Below, piece by piece: positions 6,326 through 13,781 of a DNA stretch of 18,837 nt. Source of the stretch: CAYFVR01 sp964346545. Its GTDB lineage: Bacteria; Desulfobacterota; Desulfobacteria; Desulfobacterales; Desulfococcaceae. Each line of letters opens with the position of its first letter. Within the stretch, counting starts at the first letter, position 1. The DNA lies in contig CAYFVR010000075.1 of NCBI GenBank assembly GCA_964346545.1, forward strand, positions 1 to 18,837. The letters run 5' to 3'. Below the pieces are notes generated by a model. The model was not told the origin of the DNA, ran no database searches, and saw only the letters and a program-made list of their open reading frames with translations. The position numbers were made by a program, and so were the translations under genes.

Positions 6326-7261
6326 CTACTTGGCGCCGGCGGAATCGTCCGCGAGATAGGTGACGCGGTTGCGGCCGTTCTGCTTCGCGGCGAACATGGC
6401 CATGTCGGCCCGACGGACGAAATTTTCCAGCGGTTCGCCGGTTCGGTATTCCGCCACGCCCACGCTGATGGTAATGTGGATGGGCTTGTGGCCGCCTTCG
6501 GGCTGAAAGGCTTCCTCGCCCACGGCCTCGGCGATCCGCCGGGCCACCCGTTCGGCCTCTTCGCCGGTGGTTTCGGGAAGGATGACCGTGAATTCTTCCC
6601 CGCCGTATCGGTAGGCGGAATCCATGGCGCGCAGCCGGGACTGAATCAACTGTCCCATCCGGGACAGGACGTTGTTGCCTTCCAGGTGGCCGAAGGTGTC
6701 GTTGTACCGCTTGAAGTGGTCGATGTCGAGCAGGAGGAGGGAAAGGGGGCGGCGGTACCGGCGGCATCGGTCGGCCTCGGACTGAAGTTCCTGGTAGAAA
6801 TGGCGGGCGTTGTACAGCTTGGTCAGGTCGTCGGTGATGGCCAGCTTTTGGAGTTCGATCTTGAGATGGCGCTCCTTGAGGACCCGTTTGAGGCGCAGCA
6901 GCAATTCCTCGAACCGCACCGGCTTGAACACGAAATCGCTGGCGCCCTTGTTGATGACCTCCTCGTAGGAGTAGTCTCCGCTGAATCCGGTCATGACGAT
7001 GATTTCGATGTCCCATTCGTCCTTGATCCGCTCGGTCAGTTCCAGGCCGTCCATGCCGGGCATCATGATGTCGGTGATGACGACGTCCACCTTCTGCTTG
7101 CGCAAAAGCTCCAGGGCCTCCTCGCCGCTGGCGGCCATGTAGGAGGTGTAGCCCACGGTCTCCATGAATTCGTTCATGAGAAACCGAACGGTCGCGTCAT
7201 CGTCCACCACGAGAATTTGGACGTCCTTATGGGAGGTGTCGAGCGACTCTTTTTCAAGCAT
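6326..7261 (-). CDS. Response regulator with GGDEF diguanylate cyclase domain
   Basis: A 311-residue two-component output protein making cyclic di-GMP from GTP. Receiver domain residues 14-128: acidic pocket Asp21/Asp22, phosphoacceptor Asp64 (VITDIMMPGMDG), Thr91 and Lys113. The GGDEF domain begins at TDDLTKLYNARHF (143-155), with the LLLDIDHFKRYNDTFGH segment and the signature GGEEF (220-224), compatible with active cyclases. The product-inhibition site RAMD (211-214, RxxD) sits five residues before the signature, so feedback inhibition is expected. The ATG at 7259-7261 has only a weak ribosome-binding site. No histidine kinase is in the window. It heads an operon with the exported FG-GAP protein, so c-di-GMP may be tied to an envelope or surface function (inference). 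Confidence 0.92.
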   Translation of the reverse strand: MLEKESLDTSHKDVQILVVDDDATVRFLMNEFMETVGYTSYMAASGEEALELLRKQKVDVVITDIMMPGMDGLELTERIKDEWDIEIIVMTGFSGDYSYEEVINKGASDFVFKPVRFEELLLRLKRVLKERHLKIELQKLAITDDLTKLYNARHFYQELQSEADRCRRYRRPLSLLLLDIDHFKRYNDTFGHLEGNNVLSRMGQLIQSRLRAMDSAYRYGGEEFTVILPETTGEEAERVARRIAEAVGEEAFQPEGGHKPIHITISVGVAEYRTGEPLENFVRRADMAMFAAKQNGRNRVTYLADDSAGAK

Positions 7262-7325
7262 GAGGTCGGATCCCGGAACGCGGACAGGGTTGACACGACC
7301 GCAGACATTCTGATACTGAAGGTCG

Positions 7326-7354
7326 TTGATTTCCAAGCAATTTTTAAATATATC
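7326..7354 (+). promoter_or_regulatory. Candidate lepA promoter
   Basis: TTGATT (7326-7331), a 17-base spacer and TATATC (7349-7354) give a moderate sigma70-like match about 80 bp before lepA. An alternative pair further upstream is TTGACA (7290-7295), 16 bases, GATACT (7312-7317). The -10 of the nearer candidate overlaps the -10 of the divergent promoter. Pattern-based only. Confidence 0.45.
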
Positions 7355-7375
7355 CTCTTCGTTTCCGGGTGTCAA
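7347..7375 (-). promoter_or_regulatory. Sigma70-type promoter for GGDEF/FG-GAP operon
   Basis: On the minus strand TTGACA (7375-7370) is followed by a 17-base spacer and TATATT (7352-7347), a full -35 match and a 5-of-6 -10 match. This is the best promoter match noted in the window. It implies an untranslated leader of roughly 80 bases before the GGDEF start at 7261. Confidence 0.7.
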
Positions 7376-7438
7376 CTCACTTTTCCGGAGAATCCGCCGG
7401 AACAATCCGCGGTCGTCTTTCGGCCGCCCCGAGCCTAA

Positions 7439-9238
7439 ATGAAACATATTCGAAATTTCAGCATCATCGCGCACATCGACCACGGCAAATCGACCCTTTC
7501 CGATCGGCTGATCCAATCCACCGACATCGTCGCGGAGCGGGATTTCAAGGACCAGATTCTCGATACCATGGATATCGAGCGGGAACGGGGCATTACCATC
7601 AAAAGCCAGACGATCTGCCTGCCCTATACGGCGGCGGACGGCCGGCAGTACTCCCTCAACCTCATCGACACGCCGGGCCACGTGGACTTCAGCTACGAGG
7701 TTTCCCGGGCCCTGGCCTCCTGCGAAGGCGCCCTGCTGCTGGTCGACGCCAGCCAAGGGGTGGAGGCCCAGACCTTGGCCAATCTGTATCTGGCCATGGA
7801 GCACGATCTGGAGATCATCCCGGTCATCAACAAGATCGATCTGCCCTCGGCCGACATCGACCGGGTGAAGGAGCAGATCGACGCGGACCTGGGGCTGGAC
7901 CCGGACACCGCCGTTCTCGCTTCGGCCAAGGACGGCATCGGCATTCAGGACGTGCTGGACGCCATCGTCGACCGGCTTCCCCCGCCCAAGGGCGATCCCG
8001 ACGCGCCGCTGCGGGGACTCATTTTCGATTCCCATTACGACCCGTTCCGGGGGACGGTGGTCCATTTCCGCGTGTTCGACGGGACCATCAAGGCCGGGGA
8101 CACCATTCAGTTCATGTCCAACGGGGCCCGGTACAAGGTGGAGGAGGTCGGCTACTTCCAGATCGCCCAGGTGCCCCGGAAATCGCTTTCCGCCGGTCAG
8201 GTGGGGTACATGCTGGCCGGCATCAAGACGGTCAGCGACACCTCCATCGGCGACACCATCACCCACCGGGACCGTCCCTGCGACCGGGCCATGCCCGGCT
8301 TTCGGGAAACCAAGCCGGTGGTGTTTTCCTCCATTTATCCGGTGGCATCCGACGGATACGCGGACCTGACCGCGGCCCTGGAGAAGCTCAAGCTCAACGA
8401 CGCGGCGCTGATTTACGAAAAGGACAGCTCCGCCGCGCTGGGCTTCGGCTTTCGCTGCGGATTCCTGGGGTTGCTCCATCTGGAGGTGGTGCAGGAGCGG
8501 CTGGAGCGGGAGTACGATCTCTCCCTGATCATCACCGCGCCCTCCGTCGGCTACGAGCTGGTGCTGACCGACGGGGAGACCGTCATCGTGGACAATCCGT
8601 CGCTGTTTCCCGATCCCGGCAATATCGAAATCGCCCGGGAGCCCTTCATTCGGGCCACCATCATGGTGCCGGAGCAGTACATGGGCGCGGTGATGAAACT
8701 GTGTCTCGGCCGACGGGGCATCAGCAAAAACTATCAATACCTCAACAGCAACCGGATCGAGATGGTTTTCGAGCTGCCGTTGGCCGAGGTGGTCTACGAT
8801 TTCTACGACAAGCTGAAATCGACCACCCAGGGGTACGGCTCCTTCGACTACGAGATCATGGAGTACCGGGAAACCGAACTGGTCAAGCTCGACATTCTGA
8901 TCAACGGGGAGCGGGTGGACGCCCTGTCCCAGCTGGTCCACCGCGAGCGGGCCGAAATGCGGGCCCGCCTGGCCGTGGAGGCCCTCAAGGATGAGATCCC
9001 CAAGCAGATGTTTAAAATTGCCATCCAGGGGGCCGTCGGCGCGAAGGTCATCGCCCGGTCCACCGTTTCCGCCTACCGCAAGGACGTGACCGCCAAATGT
9101 TACGGCGGCGACATCAGCCGGAAACGAAAGCTGCTGGAAAAGCAGAAAAAAGGAAAGAAGCGGATGAAGATGGTGGGCAAGGTCATGCTGCCCCAGTCCG
9201 CCTTTCTCTCGGTTCTCAAGGCCGAAAGCAACGATTGA
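7439..9238 (+). CDS. lepA: Elongation factor 4 (LepA), ribosome back-translocation GTPase
   Basis: Full-length EF4, 599 residues, the normal family size. It is a ribosome-binding translational GTPase in the cytoplasm. All GTP-binding motifs are intact: G1 AHIDHGKST (11-19), G2 GITI (51-54), G3 DTPGH (77-81) and G4 NKID (131-134). The EF-G-like domains follow, and the EF4-specific C-terminus ends in the basic stretch KRKLLEKQKKGKKRMKMVGKV, which contacts tRNA/rRNA in characterised EF4. The ATG at 7439 gives the canonical N-terminus MKHIRNFSIIAHIDHGKST but has no clear ribosome-binding site. leuC starts 56 bp downstream on the same strand with no visible terminator between, so partial read-through is possible. 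lepA is often followed by lepB; that is not so here. Confidence 0.97.
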   Translation: MKHIRNFSIIAHIDHGKSTLSDRLIQSTDIVAERDFKDQILDTMDIERERGITIKSQTICLPYTAADGRQYSLNLIDTPGHVDFSYEVSRALASCEGALLLVDASQGVEAQTLANLYLAMEHDLEIIPVINKIDLPSADIDRVKEQIDADLGLDPDTAVLASAKDGIGIQDVLDAIVDRLPPPKGDPDAPLRGLIFDSHYDPFRGTVVHFRVFDGTIKAGDTIQFMSNGARYKVEEVGYFQIAQVPRKSLSAGQVGYMLAGIKTVSDTSIGDTITHRDRPCDRAMPGFRETKPVVFSSIYPVASDGYADLTAALEKLKLNDAALIYEKDSSAALGFGFRCGFLGLLHLEVVQERLEREYDLSLIITAPSVGYELVLTDGETVIVDNPSLFPDPGNIEIAREPFIRATIMVPEQYMGAVMKLCLGRRGISKNYQYLNSNRIEMVFELPLAEVVYDFYDKLKSTTQGYGSFDYEIMEYRETELVKLDILINGERVDALSQLVHRERAEMRARLAVEALKDEIPKQMFKIAIQGAVGAKVIARSTVSAYRKDVTAKCYGGDISRKRKLLEKQKKGKKRMKMVGKVMLPQSAFLSVLKAESND

Positions 9239-9294
9239 CGCCAGCGACGCCCTCTCCCGCAGGCCCGCGCACCATCAAATAAGGAGATCCCGCC

Positions 9295-10560
9295 ATGGGA
9301 ATGACCATTACCGAGAAAATCCTGGCCGCCCACGCCGGGCTGGACCGGGTTCGCCCCGGCGACCTGATCAACGCCCGGGTGGACGTGGCCCTGGGCAACG
9401 ACATCACCGCCCCCATCGCCATCCGCAAGTTCCGCGAAAGCGGCGCGACCCGGGTCTTCGACCGGGATCGGGTGATCCTCGTTCCCGATCATTTCGTCCC
9501 CAACAAGGACATCGCCTCGGCCATGCAGGCCAAGACGGTCCGGGAGTTTGCCCATGAGCAGGAGCTGACCCATTTTTACGACGGCGGCGAGATGGGCGTG
9601 GAGCACGCCCTGCTGCCGGAAAAGGGGCTGGTGGCCCCCGGCGATCTGGTCATCGGGGCCGACTCCCACACCTGCACCTATGGCGGAATCGGCGCCTTTT
9701 CCACCGGCGTGGGTTCCACCGACCTGGCCGCCGCCATGGTCACCGGCGAGGTTTGGCTCAAGGTGCCGGAATCCATCCGATTCGTATTCGAGGGAACGTT
9801 GCCGGAGTGGGTGGAGGGCAAGGATCTGATCCTCTACGCCATTGGCGACATCGGGGTGGACGGGGCGCTATACCAGGCCATGGAGTTCACCGGCCCGGTG
9901 ATCGAATCCCTGAGCGTGGAGGGCCGCCTGACCATGGCCAACATGGCCATCGAGGCCGGCGGCAAAAACGGCATCATCGCCCCGGACGCGGCCACGGAGG
10001 CCTACGTCTCCGGGCGGGCGATCCGGCCCTACACGAACTACGCCAGCGACCCCGACGCGGAATACGCCCGGGTTATCAACTACGACGTGAGCAAAATGGA
10101 GCCCCAGGTGGCCTTTCCCCATCTGCCGGAGAACACCCGCGGCATCAGCGAGGCGGGAAACGTGCCCCTGGATCAGGCGGTCATCGGCTCCTGCACCAAC
10201 GGCCGCATCGAGGATTTGCGCTCCGCCGCCCGGATTTTGAAGGGCCGCAAGGTGGCCAAGGGCATGCGGCTGCTCATCATCCCGACGACGCCCCACATTT
10301 ACCAGACCGCGCTGAAGGAGGGCCTCATGGAGATTTTCGCCGAGGCCGGCGCCATCATCAGCCCGCCCACCTGCGGCCCCTGCCTGGGCGGACACATGGG
10401 CATCCTGGCCCAGGGCGAACGGGCGGTGGCCACCACCAACCGGAACTTCGTGGGCCGCATGGGCCATCCGGAAAGCGAGGTTTATCTGTCGAACCCGGCG
10501 GTGGCCGCGGCATCGGCGATCCTCGGGCGTCTGGCCGCGCCGACGGAAGTCATGGGCTGA
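9295..10560 (+). CDS. leuC: 3-isopropylmalate dehydratase large subunit (short LeuC/HacA type)
   Basis: Aconitase-superfamily [4Fe-4S] enzyme isomerising 2- and 3-isopropylmalate in leucine synthesis. At 421 residues it belongs to the shorter LeuC2/HacA-like branch common in archaea and anaerobes, rather than the roughly 465-residue enterobacterial form. The cluster ligands are Cys300 (IGSCTNGR) and Cys360/Cys363 (CGPCLGG); GADSHTCTYGGIGAFSTGVGSTD is the substrate-site segment. The ATG at 9295 is set by AAGGAG eight bases upstream (9281-9286); a second ATG two codons later is too far from it. The small subunit follows 185 bp downstream. A homoaconitase or related dehydratase role cannot be excluded by sequence alone, because this branch includes such enzymes. 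Confidence 0.92.
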   Translation: MGMTITEKILAAHAGLDRVRPGDLINARVDVALGNDITAPIAIRKFRESGATRVFDRDRVILVPDHFVPNKDIASAMQAKTVREFAHEQELTHFYDGGEMGVEHALLPEKGLVAPGDLVIGADSHTCTYGGIGAFSTGVGSTDLAAAMVTGEVWLKVPESIRFVFEGTLPEWVEGKDLILYAIGDIGVDGALYQAMEFTGPVIESLSVEGRLTMANMAIEAGGKNGIIAPDAATEAYVSGRAIRPYTNYASDPDAEYARVINYDVSKMEPQVAFPHLPENTRGISEAGNVPLDQAVIGSCTNGRIEDLRSAARILKGRKVAKGMRLLIIPTTPHIYQTALKEGLMEIFAEAGAIISPPTCGPCLGGHMGILAQGERAVATTNRNFVGRMGHPESEVYLSNPAVAAASAILGRLAAPTEVMG

Positions 10561-10597
10561 ATCTTTCCCCATGCGGTCCCCTCGGCCCAAAGGGGCT

Positions 10598-10614
10598 CGC
10601 GGCCAATGGCCGCG
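10598..10614. other. Hairpin in leuC-leuD spacer
   Basis: CGCGGCC (10598-10604) pairs with GGCCGCG (10608-10614) around the loop AAT. It is followed 14 bases later by a T6 run within CCGTTTTTTCCCC. The distance to the T run is too long for a standard terminator. It could tune the ratio of the two subunits. No gene was found in the 185-bp spacer. Confidence 0.35.
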
Positions 10615-10745
10615 CCGTGACAAGCCGTTTTTTCCCCAAGGGCTTTGGCGGGGAGTTCCCGCAATCGGAATTGGAATCGAATGCCGACTCCGGCCGGATG
10701 AACGCAGTCGAATTTCCGGACGGAAGACTCGGAAAGGAAACGGAT

Positions 10746-11243
10746 ATGCACATCAGCGGAAACATCTGGAAATTCGGGGACGACGTGGACACCGACCTGA
10801 TCATCCCCGCCCGCTACCTGAACACCAGCGAACCGGCCGAGCTGGCCAAGCATTGCATGGAGGACGCCGATCCCACGTTCGCCGAAAAGGTGAGCGCGGG
10901 GGACATCATCGTGGGCGGAAAGAATTTCGGCTGCGGCTCCTCCCGGGAGCACGCCCCCATCGCCATCAAGGCCGCCGGCGTGGCCTGCGTGGTGGCCCGC
11001 AGCTTCGCCCGGATCTTTTACCGGAACGCCTTCAACATGGGGCTGCCGATTTTGGAATGCGACGCCGCCGACCAGTTCAAGACCGGCGGCACGCTCAAGG
11101 TGGACCTGGACGCCGGCGAGATCATCCACGAAGACACCGGGGAGCGGTACGAAACCCGCCCCATCCCGCCCTTCATGCAGGAGCTGGTCAAGGCCGGCGG
11201 ACTCATGCCCTACATCCAAAAACGGATCGGAGCGAAGGGGTAG
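10746..11243 (+). CDS. leuD: 3-isopropylmalate dehydratase small subunit
   Basis: The swivelling-domain partner of LeuC, 165 residues, normal for the short type. GCGSSREHA (62-70) carries the active-site serine segment of the aconitase superfamily, and DVDTDLIIPARYLNT (13-27) is the family N-terminal signature. The loop after RYL is the region linked to substrate choice between isopropylmalate and homoaconitate in archaeal relatives; here it reads YLNT (24-27), so specificity should be treated as probable rather than proven. The ATG at 10746 has AAAGGA seven or so bases upstream. An in-frame ATG at 10699 lacks a ribosome-binding site and would add a non-homologous tail, so it was rejected. 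LeuA and LeuB are not in the window. Confidence 0.92.
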   Translation: MHISGNIWKFGDDVDTDLIIPARYLNTSEPAELAKHCMEDADPTFAEKVSAGDIIVGGKNFGCGSSREHAPIAIKAAGVACVVARSFARIFYRNAFNMGLPILECDAADQFKTGGTLKVDLDAGEIIHEDTGERYETRPIPPFMQELVKAGGLMPYIQKRIGAKG

Positions 11244-11272
11244 GGGGCGTTTTCATCTCTACAAAATGTGAA

Positions 11273-11307
11273 ACCCCGGCACGCGGCTTGGGTGGCGGCG
11301 CCGGGGT
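11273..11307 (-). terminator. Probable terminator between convergent leuD and mqnD
   Basis: ACCCCGGC (11273-11280) pairs with GCCGGGGT (11300-11307), an 8-bp GC-rich stem with a 19-base loop. On the minus strand it is followed by TTTCACATTTTG, so it best serves the mqnD end. The plus-strand tail is not T-rich. The 75-bp spacer holds no gene. Confidence 0.5.
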
Positions 11308-11318
11308 CCCGGAATCCA

Positions 11319-12155
11319 TCATCTTGAATACACCGGAGCCGACGAGTCCGGCAACAACCCCGCTCCCCGCGCCCGTTCGAACAGCCCTCTCACCGCCGCT
11401 TCCCCTTCCTCTCCAAGATCCAGCGAAAATTCCGTGACGTACAAATCGATGTGACGGCGGATCACGTCCGGGGCCATTTCCTGGGCGTGGGCGCGGACGT
11501 ATTCCGTGGATGCGTCCGGATGGGCGAAGGCGTGGGAAATGCTTTCCCGCACGGCCGTTTCCAGCGCTTCGGCCGCGTCTGATCCCAGGTCCCGCCGCAC
11601 GGCAATTCCCCCCAAAGGAATGGGCAATCGGGTCTTCTCTTCCCACCATTGGCCCAGATCGACCACTTCCGCCAGCCCGTATTTCGGAAACGTAAACCGG
11701 CCTTCGTGGATGATGACCCCGGCCTCGAATCGGCCCTCGGCCACCGCCGGCATGATTCGGTCGAAAGTCATGCCGGCGGTGGGTCCCGGACCGTTCCGGT
11801 AGAGTCCGAGAAGCAAAGCCGCCGTGGTCCAGTCCCCGGGGATGGCCACCGGCACATCCGCCAGCCGGACGGGATCAAACCCCGGCCGGGCCACGATCAG
11901 CGGGCCGCAGCCTCGGCCCAGCGCCGCCCCGCTCCGCAACAAGGCGTACCGGTCCAACAAATGGCCCAACGCGGCGAAGGAGAGCTTCGTCATTTCGTAA
12001 CGGCCGTTCCGCGCCGCCTGGTTCAGGGTTTCCACGTCGGCCAGCTCCGCGGAAAGGGAAAAACCGCCGGTGGGAATACGGCCGTGGACCAGTGCGTGAA
12101 AGCTGAAGGTGTCGTTGGGACAGGGGGAGAAGGCGAATTGGATGGGTTGGGACAT
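11319..12155 (-). CDS. mqnD: 1,4-dihydroxy-6-naphthoate synthase (futalosine menaquinone pathway)
   Basis: Converts cyclic dehypoxanthinyl futalosine to 1,4-dihydroxy-6-naphthoate in the MqnA-E route to menaquinone. It is 278 residues, the family length, with a periplasmic-binding-protein-like fold but no signal peptide, so cytoplasmic. The N-terminal signature FSPCPNDTF (9-17) is diagnostic. His150 in GVIIHEGRFTF corresponds to the catalytic histidine of characterised MqnD, and GDWTTAALLLGLY is the conserved ligand-site helix. The ATG at 12153-12155 follows GGGAGCCAAC. mqnB lies upstream on the same strand, 205 bp away; the spacer is filled by a hairpin region and a repeat element. mqnA, mqnC and mqnE are not in the window. 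Confidence 0.95.
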   Translation of the reverse strand: MSQPIQFAFSPCPNDTFSFHALVHGRIPTGGFSLSAELADVETLNQAARNGRYEMTKLSFAALGHLLDRYALLRSGAALGRGCGPLIVARPGFDPVRLADVPVAIPGDWTTAALLLGLYRNGPGPTAGMTFDRIMPAVAEGRFEAGVIIHEGRFTFPKYGLAEVVDLGQWWEEKTRLPIPLGGIAVRRDLGSDAAEALETAVRESISHAFAHPDASTEYVRAHAQEMAPDVIRRHIDLYVTEFSLDLGEEGEAAVRGLFERARGAGLLPDSSAPVYSR

Positions 12156-12193
12156 GTTGGCTCCCGGCCGTTTTCAATTTTTGGAATGGGTTT

Positions 12194-12229
12194 CCGCCGA
12201 GCGCGACGAAGGGCGACTCGGCGGTTTTT
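12194..12229 (+). terminator. Terminator-like hairpin pointing antisense to mqn genes
   Basis: CCGCCGAG (12194-12201) pairs perfectly with CTCGGCGG (12217-12224), and TTTTT (12225-12229) follows on the plus strand, a textbook intrinsic terminator shape. No plus-strand gene ends nearby; the closest is leuD about 950 bp upstream. On the minus strand the stem is followed by AAACCC and is not a terminator. A second hairpin, CGGTTTT/AAAACCG (12222-12240), overlaps its 3' arm by three bases. Confidence 0.5.
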
Positions 12230-12248
12230 CGCGAAAACCGTCCCCGGA

Positions 12249-12365
12249 TTTAAAGCCAATACCGTTCATTTAGCGGAAAAAGGGTAGGGGCGTATCGCAT
12301 ACGCCCTCGATCAATCCGGCACGATTGTCCATTGAAATCCCAAAATGAACGGCATTGGATTTAAA
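12249..12365. repeat. 117-bp MITE-like element with terminal inverted repeats
   Basis: The ends at 12249-12272 and 12342-12365 are inverted repeats matching at 21 of 24 positions, both starting TTTAAA at the outside and sharing the core CCGTTCATTT. Inside is a GTAGGGGCG-type palindrome (12284-12306; stem GGGCGTAT/ATACGCCC, loop CGC). The left end and core match the copy at 591-641. No coding capacity, so any movement would need a transposase in trans. It lies in the mqnB-mqnD spacer, and its right end contains the TAA stop codon of mqnB (12361-12363). Confidence 0.75.
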
Positions 12366-13140
12366 CCGGGGGGGGTCCATGGATACCGGCGTTTTTCGGG
12401 GGGATCGCCTCCGTCGCCAGAATTCTCCGGATCGCCTCGTCGCAACGCTCGAACGCCAGCGGCAGATTCCAGCCTTCCCGTTCTCTGCGACCGACTCGAT
12501 TGGCGGCGGATCGAAGCTCCAAAAAAGGAATCCCGTAAACCGCCGCCACATGAGCCACGCCCGCCCCTTCCATGCCCTCCATCACCGGTTGAAATCGGCT
12601 GAAGAGCGTCGCCGCCCGCTCATCGGATGTGGTGACCGTGGAGACGGTCAAAATGGGACCGATGCCGATACGAAAATCCGTCGTGGACGAAAGCGCTTCA
12701 TTCGCGCCTCGGAGCCATTTCGAATCGCATGAATACCATCCGGGCCGCTCGGAGATTTCTCCATTCGCTTCGGGCAGGACGGGAAAGGGCAGCGGATCGG
12801 GAACGATTCCCCCGTCCACCGGTTCCAGCCCTAGGTGAAAATCCACCGCCGCCGAGGCCAGCGCAACGTCGCCCACGTCCAATCCCGCGGCCGTGAACGC
12901 GCCGGCGCAACCGATGTTCAGGATTCCCCGGGGCCGCTTGGATTCCACCGCGACCGTTGTCGCGTGGACCGCGTTGGCCATTCCCGGGCCGGACGCCAGG
13001 AGCCGCACCGGAATCCCGTGGAGCTGGCCTTCCCGGATTCGCCGCCCGCCGACGACCGATTCCCGGCCGTCCCGCAAGTCCGCCGCCAAGCTGGCCAACT
13101 CCTCCGGCACCGCCGCGACGATCAACAGCGGCTCGCTCAC
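12361..13140 (-). CDS. mqnB: Futalosine hydrolase
   Basis: Nucleosidase that releases hypoxanthine from futalosine to give dehypoxanthine futalosine, an early step of menaquinone synthesis. 259 residues, related to MTA/SAH nucleosidase. GPGMANAVHAT (51-61), NIGCAGAF (75-82) and the catalytic-type segment MEGAG (190-194) are present. The segment RSAANRVG has Asn214 near where the MTA nucleosidases carry Asp, as is usual for futalosine hydrolases. The start is GTG at 13138-13140; it overlaps the TGA of the upstream TetR gene in GTGA, indicating coupled translation. The last codons, PPPV, run over a C8 tract into the TAA supplied by the repeat element, so the C-terminal tail may have been altered by that insertion. 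Confidence 0.93.
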   Translation of the reverse strand: MSEPLLIVAAVPEELASLAADLRDGRESVVGGRRIREGQLHGIPVRLLASGPGMANAVHATTVAVESKRPRGILNIGCAGAFTAAGLDVGDVALASAAVDFHLGLEPVDGGIVPDPLPFPVLPEANGEISERPGWYSCDSKWLRGANEALSSTTDFRIGIGPILTVSTVTTSDERAATLFSRFQPVMEGMEGAGVAHVAAVYGIPFLELRSAANRVGRREREGWNLPLAFERCDEAIRRILATEAIPPKNAGIHGPPPV

Positions 13141-13781
13141 GGTTGGCCGATCCCCAGACGAAGCACATCCACCAACTGGCGCACCCAGCGCCGAGCGGTT
13201 TCCTCCGAGCAGTCGTAAATGCCAAGCCCCGCATCCAGATGGCGCACCGCCTGGGCCTGAAGAAAGCGATCCATCACCGCGTCCAGCACGAAGGCGGCCT
13301 GGTCGATGTCAAGCCCCTCCCGCAGCTCGCCCCGTTCGGACGCGGAAACCAGCAGAGAACGGAGATATTTGAGGCTGTACTCCCGAAGGGACGACAGGGC
13401 CGTCTCTCGGTAGGGAAGCTGGTTTTCCAGCAGCGTGCGCAGATACAGCCGGTAAACCACCGGATGTTTCCGAAGAAACAGCACGCCCGCCAAAAGGGTC
13501 GCCTCCAGCCGGGTGTACAGATCGGCCTCGGCCGTCTGGTCCCGAACCGTCCGCAAATAGTCCTTCACCATCTCCGTGGCGGTGGAAAAGGCCACGCGAA
13601 ACAGCCCTTCCTTGTCGCCGAAATACTGGAAAATGGAGCCCTTGGCGATCCCCAGCCTGCGGACCATGGCGTTAATGCTGGCCCGGGCGTAGCCCTTGTC
13701 GCCGAATTCCTCCACCGCGACCCGGAGAATTCGGTCCTGCTTCTCCCGATCCAGGTTGGCGAAGGTTTTCAGCGCGGTCAT
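13137..13781 (-). CDS. TetR/AcrR-family regulator inside the MEMO-mqnB operon
   Basis: Full-length, 214 residues. The N-terminal helix-turn-helix is complete (ASINAMVRRLGIAKGSIFQYFGDKEGLF, residues 34-61), followed by a helical ligand-binding domain (LLAGVLFLRKHPVVYRLYLRTLL). The ATG at 13779-13781 overlaps the TGA of the upstream MEMO gene as ATGA, and its own TGA overlaps the mqnB GTG. It is thus translated between a MEMO-family protein and a menaquinone enzyme, and probably autoregulates the operon. An imperfect 9-bp inverted repeat upstream of the operon (14709-14739) is a candidate operator. TetR control of futalosine genes is not something I recognise as established; the ligand is unknown. 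Confidence 0.92.
   Translation of the reverse strand: MTALKTFANLDREKQDRILRVAVEEFGDKGYARASINAMVRRLGIAKGSIFQYFGDKEGLFRVAFSTATEMVKDYLRTVRDQTAEADLYTRLEATLLAGVLFLRKHPVVYRLYLRTLLENQLPYRETALSSLREYSLKYLRSLLVSASERGELREGLDIDQAAFVLDAVMDRFLQAQAVRHLDAGLGIYDCSEETARRWVRQLVDVLRLGIGQP

Noticed and set aside
4638..6359. Plus-strand open frame opposite the FG-GAP protein
   Set aside because: Translation lacks family features; the minus strand shows a signal peptide, TolB-like domain and repeated DxDGDG loops.
6288..7016. Upstream extension of the FG-GAP protein frame to 786 codons
   Set aside because: The extension overlaps the GGDEF gene, has no homology, and would bury the signal peptide; GTG at 6287 with GAGGAG is the better start.
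7369..8994. Long open frame within lepA in another plus-strand frame
   Set aside because: lepA in its own frame is a complete, highly conserved protein; the alternative is Arg/Gly-rich and featureless.
9753..10745. Upstream extension of the leuD frame through leuC
   Set aside because: The added residues are an out-of-frame reading of leuC; LeuD homology begins at the ATG at 10746.
10561..10745. Possible small gene between leuC and leuD
   Set aside because: The open frames here are Arg/Pro-rich continuations of shadow frames without ribosome-binding sites.
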